NCBI RefSeq assembly: GCF_000423325.1
Contig: NZ_AUHT01000004.1
Span: 1-64,000 of the forward strand
Length of the DNA: 64,000 nucleotides
Reading direction: 5' to 3'
Source of the DNA: Lysobacter defluvii IMMIB APB-9 = DSM 18482
Lineage (GTDB): Bacteria; Pseudomonadota; Gammaproteobacteria; Xanthomonadales; Xanthomonadaceae
Positions 38,003-47,075 of the stretch are shown here, one piece after another. A program made the translations under genes and the position numbers. Every line of letters starts with the position of its first letter. Position 1 is the stretch's first letter. Below the pieces are notes generated by a model. The model did not search any database, had not been told where the DNA came from, and worked only from the letters and a program-made list of their open reading frames with translations.

Positions 38003-41000
38003 ATGCAGCAGCACAAACGATTCCGCAAGAGCGTCCTGGCACTGGCCACCGGCCTGTGCCTCGCGACCATGGTTCCCGTGGTCCATGCCCAGAGCGCTAC
38101 CGGCGCGATCGCGGGCCGGGCCACCAGCGGCGACCAGATCACCGTCACCCGCGCCAGCACCGGCCTGACCCGGTCCGTCACGGTGGATGCCGATGGCAGC
38201 TACCGCCTGGGCCAGCTCCCGGTCGGCGACTACACCCTGCAGACCATCCGCAATGGCCAGCCGGTCGGCGAGCCCATCCGGATCAGCGTTTCCCTAGGCG
38301 GCACCACCACCGTCAACCTCGGCAGCGAGGGCGGTATCGCCAACCTCGGCGCGGTGCAGGTCGTCGGCAACCGCATCGTCAACCGCGTGGACGTGTACTC
38401 CACCGAGACCGCCACCAACATCAGCCGCGAGGAGTGGGCGCGCCTTCCGGTCGAGCAGAGCCTGAGCTCGGTCGCGCTGCTGGCACCGGGCGTGGTCGGC
38501 GGCAACTCGTCCTTCGGCGGCATCTCCTTCGGCGGCTCGTCCGTCGCGGAGAACTCGGTCTTCATCAACGGCCTGAACGTCACCGACTTCTACCGCCGCC
38601 AGAGCTACTCCACCGCCCCGTTCGCGTTCTTCAGCGAGTACCAGGTCAAGACCGGCGGCTACTCGGTGGAGTTCGGACGCGCCACCGGCGGCGTCATCAA
38701 CGCGGTGACCCGCTCGGGCGGCAACGAGTTCGAGGGCGGCGTCCAGTTCACGTTCGAGCCGGCCGCATGGAAGGCCAGCGCGGAGGACCACTACTTCGAG
38801 GCGGAAAACTCCGACGGCACCACCTCGACCTACACCCGCCGCGCCAGCCGCGACCGGAGCAGCTTCGCCAAGGCGAACATCTGGGGCTCGGGCCCGATCA
38901 TCCAGGACCGCCTGTTCCTGTTCGCCATGTACGAGGCCCGCGACAGCGATGCCAAGTACAGCAACGCCAGTGGCGCCAGCTGGTTCCGGGACGAGTCCAA
39001 CGACGGCTTCTGGGGCGCCAAGATGGACTGGCGCGTCACCGACGACCACCTGCTGGAGTTCCTCGCGTTCTCCGACGAGACCGAGGTCGACGTGGTGACC
39101 CACGGCTACGACTGGGACACCAACGAGATCGGCGAGGCCGTGGGCGCCAGCACCACTACGACCGGTGGTGACAGCGGTTCGGTCACCTACACCGGCTTCT
39201 TCGGCGACAACTTCGTGGCCAAGGCCATGTGGGGCGTCAACCAGAGCCAGGCCTTCACCCGCTCGCCGGCCGACGCGCAGTGCTCGGGCGTGTTCATCGA
39301 CTCGTCCTACAACGCCGTGTACGAGGCAATGGGCCAGCCGCCGGTGGGTTGCCACCCGACCGGTGGGGCGATCGTGTCCCACGAGGACGAGCGCGAGGTC
39401 GGGCGGCTTGATTTCGAGTGGACCCTGGGCGACCACCAGCTGCGCTTCGGCATCGACCACGAGACGATGACCACCGACCGGACCAGCTTCTATCCCGGCC
39501 CGGCCCGCATGCGCTACACCGCCTTCGGCACCTCGCCCGGCAGCGAGCTCGACAATGGGGCGATCGTCCCCGACGGCGTGGACGCGATCGTGATGGGCCG
39601 CGAGCGCATCGACGGCGGCGTCTTCGAGACCGTGGCCAGCGCCTACTACATCGAGGACAACTGGAGCGTCACCGACACCCTGCTGCTGAACCTGGGCCTG
39701 CGCGTCGACAGCTTCGAGAACAAGACCGCGGCCGGCGACGCGTTCATCGAGATGGACGACCTCGTCTCGCCGCGCCTGGGCTTCTCCTGGGACGTTCGCG
39801 GCGACGGCGCGACCAAGCTGTTCGGCAACCTGGGCCGCTACTACCTGCCGATCACCAACAACATCAACTACACCTTCGCCGGCGGCCTGACCGACGAGCG
39901 CACCTTCTACGTGCTCGAGGGCTGGCGCGAGGAGACCAACCCGGTCACCGGCGGCAGCTACATGGACCCGATCCTGGGTGCGCAGATCGGGCCGGTGGAC
40001 ACCAGCTACAACATCTCGGCCGGCGACCTGCGCCAGAGCGTGGACGCCGACCTGGACGCGATCTACCAGGACGAGGCGATCCTCGGCTTCCAGCAGATGA
40101 TCAACACCGCGTGGTCGTGGGGCGTCAACGCGACCTACCGCCGCATGAAGAACGCGCTGGACGACGTGCGCATCAACCACACCCCGTGCGGGCCGGTGGG
40201 CTTCAACCTGTGGCCGATCGCCAATCCGGGCAAGCCGCTGACCATCTGGGGCGACGAGAGCATCGGCTGCGAGACCGAAGGCTGGATCACCATCGACACC
40301 TCGAAGGACGGCTACATCAAGGGTGGCAGCGGCGAGGTGGTGGGTTACTCCGAGCCCAAGCGCACCTACAAGTCGGTGGAGTTCCAGCTCGACCGCGCGT
40401 GGGACGAGAAGTGGGCGTTCAACGCCTCTTACATCTGGTCCAAGTCCGACGGCAACTTCGAGGGCCCGGTCAACTCCGACACCAACTACGGTGACACCGG
40501 CATGGTCCAGCACTGGGACCACCCGGCCAACAACGAGGCCTACGGCCCGCTGTTCAATGACCGCCGCCACCAGATCAAGCTGCGTGGCAGCTACGCGATC
40601 AACGACCAGTGGACCATCGGCGCGCTGGTCACCGCGATGTCCGGCGGCCCGATCAACGAGCTGGGCGTGACCTGGCCGAACGACACCGTCGGTGGTGGCA
40701 GCTTCGTCACCGAGGGCTCCGGCGGCGGTACCTTCTGGCACTGCGTCGCGGCCTGCGACGGCCCGGTCGGCGAGCGCGTGTACGAGTGGGCCGGCCGTGG
40801 CTCGGGCGGCCGCCTGCCGTGGACCTACAACGTGGGCGCCAACGTCACCTGGAAGCTGCCGGTCGACCACATCGACCTGTCGGCGCGCCTGTCGGTGTTC
40901 AACCTGCTCAACGACCAGGAGGTCATCAACGTCCGCCAGCGCTACGAGATGGGCCCGGGCGTCGTGCGCGGCCTGCATGGCACGGGGACGCGCTGGCAGT

Positions 41001-41041
41001 CGCCGCGGTATGCGCAGCTGGTGGTGACGTGGAACTTCTAG
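38003..41041 (+). CDS. TonB-dependent outer-membrane receptor, Oar-like
   Basis: The 1012-residue receptor has a signal peptide cleaved after VVHA. Next comes a carboxypeptidase-regulatory-like domain (about 25-110: GAIAGRATSGDQITV, GSYRLGQLPVGDYTL), a plug domain (NSVFINGLNVTDFYR) and a 22-strand barrel. The C-terminus is WNF with terminal Phe. Oar-type receptors in this group bind large or peptide-like ligands. The neighbours (transglutaminase-like protein; NlpC/P60, epimerase, RpiR divergent) suggest peptide or muropeptide uptake. The substrate is inference. A strong GGGAGAGGGG ribosome-binding site precedes the ATG. Confidence 0.9.
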   Translation: MQQHKRFRKSVLALATGLCLATMVPVVHAQSATGAIAGRATSGDQITVTRASTGLTRSVTVDADGSYRLGQLPVGDYTLQTIRNGQPVGEPIRISVSLGGTTTVNLGSEGGIANLGAVQVVGNRIVNRVDVYSTETATNISREEWARLPVEQSLSSVALLAPGVVGGNSSFGGISFGGSSVAENSVFINGLNVTDFYRRQSYSTAPFAFFSEYQVKTGGYSVEFGRATGGVINAVTRSGGNEFEGGVQFTFEPAAWKASAEDHYFEAENSDGTTSTYTRRASRDRSSFAKANIWGSGPIIQDRLFLFAMYEARDSDAKYSNASGASWFRDESNDGFWGAKMDWRVTDDHLLEFLAFSDETEVDVVTHGYDWDTNEIGEAVGASTTTTGGDSGSVTYTGFFGDNFVAKAMWGVNQSQAFTRSPADAQCSGVFIDSSYNAVYEAMGQPPVGCHPTGGAIVSHEDEREVGRLDFEWTLGDHQLRFGIDHETMTTDRTSFYPGPARMRYTAFGTSPGSELDNGAIVPDGVDAIVMGRERIDGGVFETVASAYYIEDNWSVTDTLLLNLGLRVDSFENKTAAGDAFIEMDDLVSPRLGFSWDVRGDGATKLFGNLGRYYLPITNNINYTFAGGLTDERTFYVLEGWREETNPVTGGSYMDPILGAQIGPVDTSYNISAGDLRQSVDADLDAIYQDEAILGFQQMINTAWSWGVNATYRRMKNALDDVRINHTPCGPVGFNLWPIANPGKPLTIWGDESIGCETEGWITIDTSKDGYIKGGSGEVVGYSEPKRTYKSVEFQLDRAWDEKWAFNASYIWSKSDGNFEGPVNSDTNYGDTGMVQHWDHPANNEAYGPLFNDRRHQIKLRGSYAINDQWTIGALVTAMSGGPINELGVTWPNDTVGGGSFVTEGSGGGTFWHCVAACDGPVGERVYEWAGRGSGGRLPWTYNVGANVTWKLPVDHIDLSARLSVFNLLNDQEVINVRQRYEMGPGVVRGLHGTGTRWQSPRYAQLVVTWNF

Positions 41042-41046
41042 GTGGA

Positions 41047-41075
41047 GCGGGAACGGGGAACCGGGAACAGGGAAC
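41047..41075. repeat. Heptamer repeat family C (GGGAACN), intergenic
   Basis: Four tandem units of GGGAAC plus one variable base follow the receptor stop by six bases. Other members: 46328-46356, 46417-46445, 51291-51312, 51439-51454, and three inside icmF. Confidence 0.85.
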
Positions 41076-41121
41076 GATAGTGCGCCCTTGTTCGCCCTGA
41101 CCCCTGGCGGTTGGTTTACGG

Positions 41122-41152
41122 AAATGCCCGCGCGAGCGGGCATTTTCGTTTT
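41122..41152 (+). terminator. Rho-independent terminator after the TonB receptor
   Basis: AAATGCCCGC-GCGA-GCGGGCATTT is followed by TCGTTTT. The stem is A/T-extended at its base, so it may serve both strands. Confidence 0.85.
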
Positions 41153-41222
41153 CGGCGGCGGGTTGGGGGCCGCGGCCGCGGCGGGGCTACGGCGGCGCCG
41201 CAGGTGCGATGCTACGGGCGGA

Positions 41223-42005
41223 TCAGGCGGTCCAGGCGGGCGGGCGCTTGTCGAGGAAGGCGGTGAGGCCTTCCTGGCCTTCGTCGGAGACACGCAGGCG
41301 GGCGATGAGGGCGGCGTTGTCGGTGTCGTGGCGGTCGCGGTCGGCGTGCGAGGCGACCTGGCACACCAGCGCCTTGGCGCTGGCGGCAGCGTGGGGACCG
41401 GCCTTGAGCAGCAGGGCGACCTGGCGCTGCACGGCGTCGTCCAGCGCGTCGGGTTCTACGGCTTCGTGCAGCAGGCCCATGCGCGCGGCCTGGTCGGCGT
41501 CGAAGATCTCCGCCGTGGCGAACCAGCGCCGCGCCTGGCGGGCGCCGATCGCCTCGACCACGTAGGGCGAGATCACCGCCGGCAGCAGTCCCAGCCGGCT
41601 CTCGGTCAGCCCGAACTTCGCCCCGCGGGCGCCGATGGCGATGTCGCAGCAGGCCACCAGCCCCACGCCGCCGCCGAAGGCCGCGCCGTGCACGCGGGCG
41701 ATGGTCGGCTTCGGCAGCTCGTCCAACCGCCGCATCAGCCGGGCGAGGGCGAGCGAGTCCTGCCGGTTCTCCTCCGCGGTGGCGGCGGCCATGCCGCGCA
41801 TCCAGTTGAGGTCGGCGCCGGCGGAGAACGAGGCGCCTTCCCCCTCCAGCACCACCACCCGGATGTCGGGATCGCCCGCGATCGCGTCCAGGGCGCCGGT
41901 GAGCGCGGCGATCAGGGTGGCGTCGAAGGCGTTGTGGATCTCCGGGCGGTTGAGGCGCAGGCGGGCGACCGCGCCTTCGCGAAGGCTGAGCAAGGGGTGG
42001 GACAT
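41223..42005 (-). CDS. liuC: Enoyl-CoA hydratase, probable methylglutaconyl-CoA hydratase
   Basis: The 260-residue crotonase-fold enzyme has FSAGADLNWMR, HGAAFGGGVGLVACCDIAIG (oxyanion hole) and GLTESRLGLLPAVISPYV. One of the two classical glutamates (GGGxE) is Gly here and the second (TES) is kept, as in other GGGVGL members. The leucine-degradation setting points to hydration of 3-methylglutaconyl-CoA to HMG-CoA, the step between Mcc and HMG-CoA lyase. The start MSHPLLSL at 42005 is chosen over a 15-residue extension without family resemblance. Confidence 0.82.
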   Translation of the reverse strand: MSHPLLSLREGAVARLRLNRPEIHNAFDATLIAALTGALDAIAGDPDIRVVVLEGEGASFSAGADLNWMRGMAAATAEENRQDSLALARLMRRLDELPKPTIARVHGAAFGGGVGLVACCDIAIGARGAKFGLTESRLGLLPAVISPYVVEAIGARQARRWFATAEIFDADQAARMGLLHEAVEPDALDDAVQRQVALLLKAGPHAAASAKALVCQVASHADRDRHDTDNAALIARLRVSDEGQEGLTAFLDKRPPAWTA

Positions 42006-42048
42006 GGGGCAGGACTCCTGGGACTGCCCACGATGATATCGCCATGGC

Positions 42049-42067
42049 AACGAGACTGATTCTCATC
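42049..42067 (+). promoter_or_regulatory. Fur-box-like operator upstream of the FTR1 gene
   Basis: AACGAGACTGATTCTCATC matches the AATGAGAATGATTCTCATT type of Fur box at 16 of 19 positions. It lies about 40 bases before the FTR1 start, so iron-dependent repression of the permease is expected. The consensus is recalled, not searched. Confidence 0.65.
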
Positions 42068-42105
42068 TGCGGGTGTAGACTTCGCGTCTTTACGCCGGCA
42101 TCCCG

Positions 42106-44058
42106 ATGACTTCGAAGCTGTTGCGCTGCCTGTCCGCGCTCGTCCTGGCCACCCTCTGCCTTGCCGCCCACGCCGCTCCCGGCGCCTCCCAGACCGCCTG
42201 GCGCCTGCTGGACTACATCGCCGTCGACTACCCCGAGGCGGTGTCGAACGGCGAGGTGGTGAACGAGTTCGAGTACGCCGAGATGCTCGAGTTCTCCACC
42301 TCGGCCGGCGAACTCATCGGCGAACTCGAGCCGACGCCCGCACGCGAGGGCGTGCTGGAGCAGGTGCTTGGGCTGCGGGCCGCGATCGAGGCACGGCAGG
42401 ACCCCGCGCGGGTTGGCGCCCTGGCACGGCAGGCGGCGGCCGCGCTGCTGGCCGCGTACCCGATGCCGCTGGCGCCCGCGTCCACGCCGGACCTGGAGCG
42501 GGGTGCGCACCTGTACCAGCAACTGTGTGCGAGCTGCCATGGCGCGACCGGTGGCGGCGACGGCCCGGCGTCGGTCGGGCTGGATCCGCCGGCGATCGAT
42601 TTCACCGACGCCGGGCGTGCCCGCGAGCGCAGCGTGTTCGCGCTCTACCAGGTCATCGAGCAGGGCCTGGAAGGCACCTCCATGGCCAGCTATGCCGGCC
42701 TGCCGGAGGACGACCGCTGGGCGCTGTCCTTCCACGTCGGCCAGTACGCATTTCCCGAGGCGGAGGTCGAGCGCGGGCAGGCGCTGTGGGAAGCCGACCC
42801 GGTGCTGCGCGCGCGGTTCCCGGACCTCGCCGCGTTGACCCAGGTGACGCCGGCGGCGCTCGCGGCGGAAATGGGCGGAGCGGACGCAGGCGCCCTGACG
42901 GCCTTCCTGCGCCGCCACCCGGACGCCGTGGCCGCCGCGCCGGCGCCCGAGGGCGCGCTGGCGCAGGCGCGCCTGCTGGTGGGCGAGGCGGTCGCGGCCT
43001 ACCGCGCGGGCGAGGGGAGGGCGGCCCGGGACCTGGCGCTGTCAGCCTACCTGGACGGCTTCGAGCCGATCGAGCCGGCCCTCGCCGCCCGCGACCGCGA
43101 GCTGATGCTGCGGATCGAGGCGGCGATGATCGAGCTGCGGACCGCCATCGGCAGCGATGCCGGTGCCGACGAGGTGGCGGGCCGCGCCGAGGCGATCGAC
43201 GCGCTGCTCACCGAAGCCGAGCAGGTACTGGCGCCCGGCGAATCCGACGCCACCGCCGCCTTCGCCGGCGCCTTCACCATCCTGCTGCGCGAAGGGCTGG
43301 AGGCGCTGCTGATCGTGATCGCGATGCTCGCCTTCCTGCGCAAGGCCGGGCGCACCGAAGCCATGCCCTACGTGCACGCTGGCTGGGCCGGAGCACTCGT
43401 CGCCGGCGGGGCGACCTGGGCGGCGGCCACCTGGCTGATCGGCATCAGTGGCGCCAGCCGCGAGCTCACTGAAGGCTTCGCCGCGCTGTTCGCCGCCGTC
43501 GTGCTGGTCTGGGTGGGCATCTGGATGCACGGCAAGAGCCAGGCGGGCGCCTGGCAGCGGTACATCGAGGACCGGCTCTCGCACGCCCTGTCGAAGGGCT
43601 CGATGTGGTTCCTGTTCCTGCTGGCCTTCGTGGTGGTCTACCGCGAAGCCTTCGAAACCGTGCTGTTCTATGCCGCGCTGTGGGCCCAGGGCGCACACGC
43701 GGCCGTCCTCGCCGGCGCCGCCGCCGCCGTGGCGGTGCTGGCGGTGGTCGCCTGGGCGATGCTGCGCTGGTCCCGCCGCCTGCCGTTCGGCACCTTCTTC
43801 TCGATCAGTGCGTTCCTGCTGGCGGCGATCGCGGTGGTGCTGGCGGGGAAGGGCGTGGCCGCCCTGCAGGAGGCCGGCTGGCTGCCGCTGACGCCGGTGC
43901 CGTTCCCGCGCGTCGACCTGCTCGGCCTCTCGCCGACGCTGGAGACGCTCGGTGCGCAGGCGCTGGTGGTCGTGGTGCTTGCGATCGGGTTCGTCGCCAA
44001 CCGCGCCACTACATCCGGAAGACGCCGAAACGGGTCCGGTCCTCGATCGGCGCATTGA
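42106..44058 (+). CDS. Cytochrome c - FTR1 iron permease fusion
   Basis: 650 residues. The signal peptide is followed by a c-type cytochrome domain with one haem site CASCH at 141-145. A helical periplasmic linker comes next. The C-terminal FTR1 permease (about 375-640) has seven hydrophobic helices and the iron-binding REGLEALL and YREAFET motifs. The fused cytochrome may oxidise Fe(II) during uptake, as proposed for FTR1 partners. A Fur-box-like site precedes the gene. The 3' end overlaps the convergent mccB gene by 50 bases (44009-44058). Confidence 0.88.
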   Translation: MTSKLLRCLSALVLATLCLAAHAAPGASQTAWRLLDYIAVDYPEAVSNGEVVNEFEYAEMLEFSTSAGELIGELEPTPAREGVLEQVLGLRAAIEARQDPARVGALARQAAAALLAAYPMPLAPASTPDLERGAHLYQQLCASCHGATGGGDGPASVGLDPPAIDFTDAGRARERSVFALYQVIEQGLEGTSMASYAGLPEDDRWALSFHVGQYAFPEAEVERGQALWEADPVLRARFPDLAALTQVTPAALAAEMGGADAGALTAFLRRHPDAVAAAPAPEGALAQARLLVGEAVAAYRAGEGRAARDLALSAYLDGFEPIEPALAARDRELMLRIEAAMIELRTAIGSDAGADEVAGRAEAIDALLTEAEQVLAPGESDATAAFAGAFTILLREGLEALLIVIAMLAFLRKAGRTEAMPYVHAGWAGALVAGGATWAAATWLIGISGASRELTEGFAALFAAVVLVWVGIWMHGKSQAGAWQRYIEDRLSHALSKGSMWFLFLLAFVVVYREAFETVLFYAALWAQGAHAAVLAGAAAAVAVLAVVAWAMLRWSRRLPFGTFFSISAFLLAAIAVVLAGKGVAALQEAGWLPLTPVPFPRVDLLGLSPTLETLGAQALVVVVLAIGFVANRATTSGRRRNGSGPRSAH

Positions 44059-45619
44059 GGCTGGCCGAGATCGCCAGCCCCAGCACCCGGCGGGTGTCGG
44101 CGGGATCGATGATCCCGTCGTCCCACAGCCGCGCCGTGGCGTAGTACGGGTTGCCCTGGTCCTCGTACTGCTGGCGGATGGGGGCCTTGAAGGCTTCCTC
44201 GTCCTCGGCGCTCCATTCGCCGCCCTTGGCCTCGATGGCGTCGCGGCGGACGGTGGCCAGGACGCTGGCGGCCTGCTCGCCGCCCATCACGCTGATGCGC
44301 GCGTTGGGCCACATCCACAGGAAGCGGCCGCCGTACGCGCGGCCGTTCATGGCGTAGTTGCCGGCGCCGAAGCTGCCGCCGATCACCACGGTGAACTTGG
44401 GCACGTGCGAGCAGGCCACGGCGGTGACCATCTTCGCCCCGTCCTTGGCGATGCCGGCCTGCTCGTACTTCTTGCCGACCATGAAGCCGGTGATGTTCTG
44501 CAGGAACACCAGCGGAATGCCGCGCTGGTTGCACAGCTCGATGAAGTGCGCGCCCTTGAGCGCGGACTCGGAAAAGAGGATGCCGTTGTTGGCGACGATG
44601 CCGACCGGGTAGCCGTGGAGGTGCGCGAAGCCGCACACCAGGGTCTTGCCGTAGCGCGCCTTGAACTCCTGGAATTCGCTGCCGTCGACGATGCGGGCGA
44701 TCACCTCGCGGATGTCGAAGGGACGGCGGGCGTCCTTCGGCACGATGCCGTAGAGCTCCTCGGCGGGGTAGAGCGGCTCGCGCACCGGCATCGCGGCGAC
44801 GGGGAGCTTCTTGCTGCGGTTGAAGTGGCCGGCGATGTCGCGTGCGATCTGCAGCGCGTGGCGGTCGTCCTCGGCGAAGTGGTCGGCCACGCCGGACACC
44901 GAGGTGTGCACGTCGGCACCGCCGAGGGTCTCGGCGTCCACGACCTCGCCGGTGGCGGCCTTCACCAGCGGCGGGCCGCCGAGGAAGATGGTGCCCTGCT
45001 CGCGGACGATGACGCTCTCGTCGCACATCGCCGGCACGTAGGCGCCGCCGGCGGTGCAGCTGCCCATGACCACGGCGACCTGCGGGATGTTCTCCGCGCT
45101 CATCCGGGCCTGGTTGTAGAAGATCCGGCCGAAATGCTCCTTGTCGGGAAAGACCTCGTCCTGCAGCGGCAGGAAGGCGCCGCCGGAGTCGACCAGGTAG
45201 ATGCAGGGCAGGTGGTTCTCGCGCGCGACTTCCTGCGCGCGCAGGTGTTTCTTGACCGTCATCGGGAAGTAGGTGCCGCCCTTGACCGTCGCGTCGTTGG
45301 CGACGACCACCACCTCCTGGCCCATCACGCGGCCGATGCCGCAGACGATGCCCGCCGCCGGCGCGGCGCCGTCGTACATGTCCTCGGCCGCCAGCGGGGC
45401 GATCTCCAGGAACGGCGAGCCCGGGTCAAGCAGGGTGGTGATGCGGTCGCGGGCCAGCAGCTTGCCGCGGCCCTCGTGGCGGGCGCGCGCCTTCTCGCCG
45501 CCACCTTCCGCCGCGCGCGCCAGTCGCGCGCGCAACTCCGCGACCAGCTCCCGGTGGTAGTCGGCGTTGGCCTGGAACTCGGGGGAGCGCGGGTCGAGGG
45601 CGGAGCTCAGTACGGGCAT
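44009..45619 (-). CDS. mccB: Methylcrotonyl-CoA carboxylase beta (carboxyltransferase) subunit
   Basis: The 536-residue carboxyltransferase transfers CO2 from MccA biotin to 3-methylcrotonyl-CoA. Crotonase-like half-domains are visible: [36 protein letters not shown] and [17 protein letters not shown], then [11 protein letters not shown] and [20 protein letters not shown]. The last is diagnostic for MCC rather than propionyl-CoA carboxylase. Its partner mccA lies 11 kb away on the same strand, which is unusual. A family B repeat array follows its 5' end. Confidence 0.93.
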   Translation of the reverse strand: MPVLSSALDPRSPEFQANADYHRELVAELRARLARAAEGGGEKARARHEGRGKLLARDRITTLLDPGSPFLEIAPLAAEDMYDGAAPAAGIVCGIGRVMGQEVVVVANDATVKGGTYFPMTVKKHLRAQEVARENHLPCIYLVDSGGAFLPLQDEVFPDKEHFGRIFYNQARMSAENIPQVAVVMGSCTAGGAYVPAMCDESVIVREQGTIFLGGPPLVKAATGEVVDAETLGGADVHTSVSGVADHFAEDDRHALQIARDIAGHFNRSKKLPVAAMPVREPLYPAEELYGIVPKDARRPFDIREVIARIVDGSEFQEFKARYGKTLVCGFAHLHGYPVGIVANNGILFSESALKGAHFIELCNQRGIPLVFLQNITGFMVGKKYEQAGIAKDGAKMVTAVACSHVPKFTVVIGGSFGAGNYAMNGRAYGGRFLWMWPNARISVMGGEQAASVLATVRRDAIEAKGGEWSAEDEEAFKAPIRQQYEDQGNPYYATARLWDDGIIDPADTRRVLGLAISASLNAPIEDRTRFGVFRM

Positions 45620-45670
45620 GCCTTGGGCCTGTGGCGAAGGGGGGCAACAGGATAGCCGGTCGCCCGGCCG

Positions 45671-45776
45671 TCGTTCCCGCACGCCGTCGTTCCCGCGTAC
45701 GCGGGAACCCACGCGGCGCAGGGTGGATCCCCGCGTGCGCGGGGATGATGGGTGGGCGTGCGCGGGGATGACGTGA
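45671..45776. repeat. Repeat family B array, intergenic
   Basis: Three to four degenerate palindromes of TTCCCGC-N-GCGGGAA and ATCCCCGC-N-GCGGGGAT type, ending in ATGACG, lie between mccB and the first lipoprotein gene. The family also occurs inside mccA and icmF. Confidence 0.8.
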
Positions 45777-45780
45777 CTCG

Positions 45781-45815
45781 AAAAGAAGAAGGCCCGCGCG
45801 AGGCGGGCCTTCCAT
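45781..45815 (-). terminator. Rho-independent terminator of the first lipoprotein gene
   Basis: Read on the minus strand: AAGGCCCGCC-TCGC-GCGGGCCTT followed by CTTCTTTTCG, directly behind the stop at 45837. Confidence 0.8.
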
Positions 45816-45836
45816 TGCTGCGTCAGTGCGGTGAGG

Positions 45837-46214
45837 TCAGTCCTGGCCTTCCCGCACGGCCTCGCGCTCGGCCTCGGCCTGCTCCTCGCGCATCTCGGCG
45901 GAGACGTTCTCGGCGCCGTCGGCGATGGTCTCGGCGGCGTTGGCCTTGCCTTCCTCGTAGGCCTGCTGCATCGGGTCGGTGGCCTCGTCGACCGCGGCGG
46001 CGGCGGAGCCCACGGCCGCAGCGGTGCCCGCCGCGGCTGCCTCGGCGCTGGCGGCGGCGGCGTCGCCGGCCGCGTCGGCGGCAGAAGCAGCCTGGTCACC
46101 GGCGCGCTCGGCCTCCATGCGGGCCTCGCTGGCCTCCTGGTCGGCGGTCGGGGAATTGCAGGCTGCCAGGGCAAGAACGCTGGCGGCCATCAGGATCGAA
46201 AGCTTGTGGTTCAT
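45837..46214 (-). CDS. Alanine-rich lipoprotein A
   Basis: The 125-residue protein starts [20 protein letters not shown]; the lipobox LAAC puts the lipidated cysteine at position 19. The mature part is almost only Ala, Glu, Asp, Ser and Gln, low in hydrophobic residues, and predicted to be one long helix or coiled coil. No known domain is recognised. It resembles the next gene in size, signal and composition, so the two are probably tandem paralogues. Possible roles, such as envelope spacer or stress lipoprotein, are speculation. Confidence 0.75.
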   Translation of the reverse strand: MNHKLSILMAASVLALAACNSPTADQEASEARMEAERAGDQAASAADAAGDAAAASAEAAAAGTAAAVGSAAAAVDEATDPMQQAYEEGKANAAETIADGAENVSAEMREEQAEAEREAVREGQD

Positions 46215-46327
46215 CGGTAGCTCCTGTTTCGTCGGCAGATGGATCGGTGTGTCGGCCGGTTGCTGCCGGCGGCGGGAATGGTTTCATGGGGGGCCTGTAA
46301 AGGAACGTGAAGGAGGGGGAGCTAAAG

Positions 46328-46445
46328 GCGGGAACCGGGAACAGGGAACCGGGAACGAGGGGTCCCTCCAGGCAAGGTGGCGAAGTGGGGAGGGGGTGCG
46401 GGGGCTGGAGGGAAGAGCGGGAACAGGGAACCGGGAACAGGGAAC
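46328..46445. repeat. Two heptamer arrays (family C) between the lipoprotein genes
   Basis: Arrays of GGGAACN units at 46328-46356 and 46417-46445 are separated by a GGA/GGGG-rich spacer. They occupy the 286-base gap between the lipoprotein genes and no gene is visible there. Confidence 0.85.
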
Positions 46446-46500
46446 GGGAGGGCGCGGGGGCTTGGGGAACGCCGGCGGCGGGGGGCGGAGTTGCGGGCAC

Positions 46501-46530
46501 GAAAAAAGCCGCCGGGTTTCCCCGGCGGCT
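46501..46530 (-). terminator. Rho-independent terminator of the second lipoprotein gene
   Basis: Read on the minus strand: GCCGCCGGG-GAAA-CCCGGCGGC followed by TTTTTT, 25 bases after the stop. Confidence 0.9.
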
Positions 46531-46554
46531 TCTTGAACTACACGAGCGGCGGGA

Positions 46555-46932
46555 TTACTGGCCGTCGGTGTTGTTCTCGGCGTCCGCGCTGGCGGCAGCC
46601 TCTTCGGCCGCGTCCTGGGCCTGCTCGGCCGAGTCGGCTGCGTTCTCGGCAGCGTCGGCGGCGTCGTCGGCGGCGGTCATGTCGGTCGCACCGGCAGCGG
46701 CGTCGGCCGAGGTGGCGGCGGCGTCGGCAGCGGCAGCGGCCGTGTCAGCGGCAGCCTGGGCAGCGTCGGAAGCCATCGCGTCGCCGGTGGCGGCGGCGTT
46801 GGCGGCAGCCTGCTGGGCCTCGTTCGCGGCCTCGGCGGCCTCGGCGGCCGAGTCCTCGGCCTGCTGCTGGTTGGAGCACGCAGCCAGGGCAAAGCCCATG
46901 GCCAGGGCGAGCAGCGCCTTGTTGAAGGTCAT
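46555..46932 (-). CDS. Alanine-rich lipoprotein B
   Basis: 125 residues beginning MTFNKALLALAMGFALAACS, with the lipobox cysteine at position 19. The mature sequence is dominated by Ala, Asp, Glu and Thr in heptad-like runs, so it should be helical. It has the same length and design as lipoprotein A but low direct identity. It has its own terminator and a promoter candidate upstream, so it is probably monocistronic and well expressed. The longer frame (start 46992) adds 20 non-signal residues and is rejected. Confidence 0.75.
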   Translation of the reverse strand: MTFNKALLALAMGFALAACSNQQQAEDSAAEAAEAANEAQQAAANAAATGDAMASDAAQAAADTAAAAADAAATSADAAAGATDMTAADDAADAAENAADSAEQAQDAAEEAAASADAENNTDGQ

Positions 46933-46990
46933 GTGTGTTTCCTCGTCAGTGGAAAAAATGTCGGCTACGCGCAAGCCGCGCGCCGGCAAC

Positions 46991-47018
46991 ATGATGACGA
47001 CCCGACAAACGCTGTCAA
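46991..47018 (-). promoter_or_regulatory. Promoter candidate for lipoprotein B
   Basis: On the minus strand, TTGACA (47018-47013) and CATCAT (46996-46991) are 16 bases apart and about 60 bases upstream of the ATG at 46932. The -35 box is perfect; the -10 box matches at four positions. Confidence 0.45.
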
Positions 47019-47075
47019 GCAGTTCTGAACAGGCTTTGTTACGTCCCTGTTAAACGCGCCGGGCGACGGTGGGCC

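Noticed and set aside
38294-41293. 999-codon minus-strand frame antisense to the TonB receptor
   Set aside because: Composition is typical of an antisense shadow and no domain is visible; the plus strand encodes a complete receptor.
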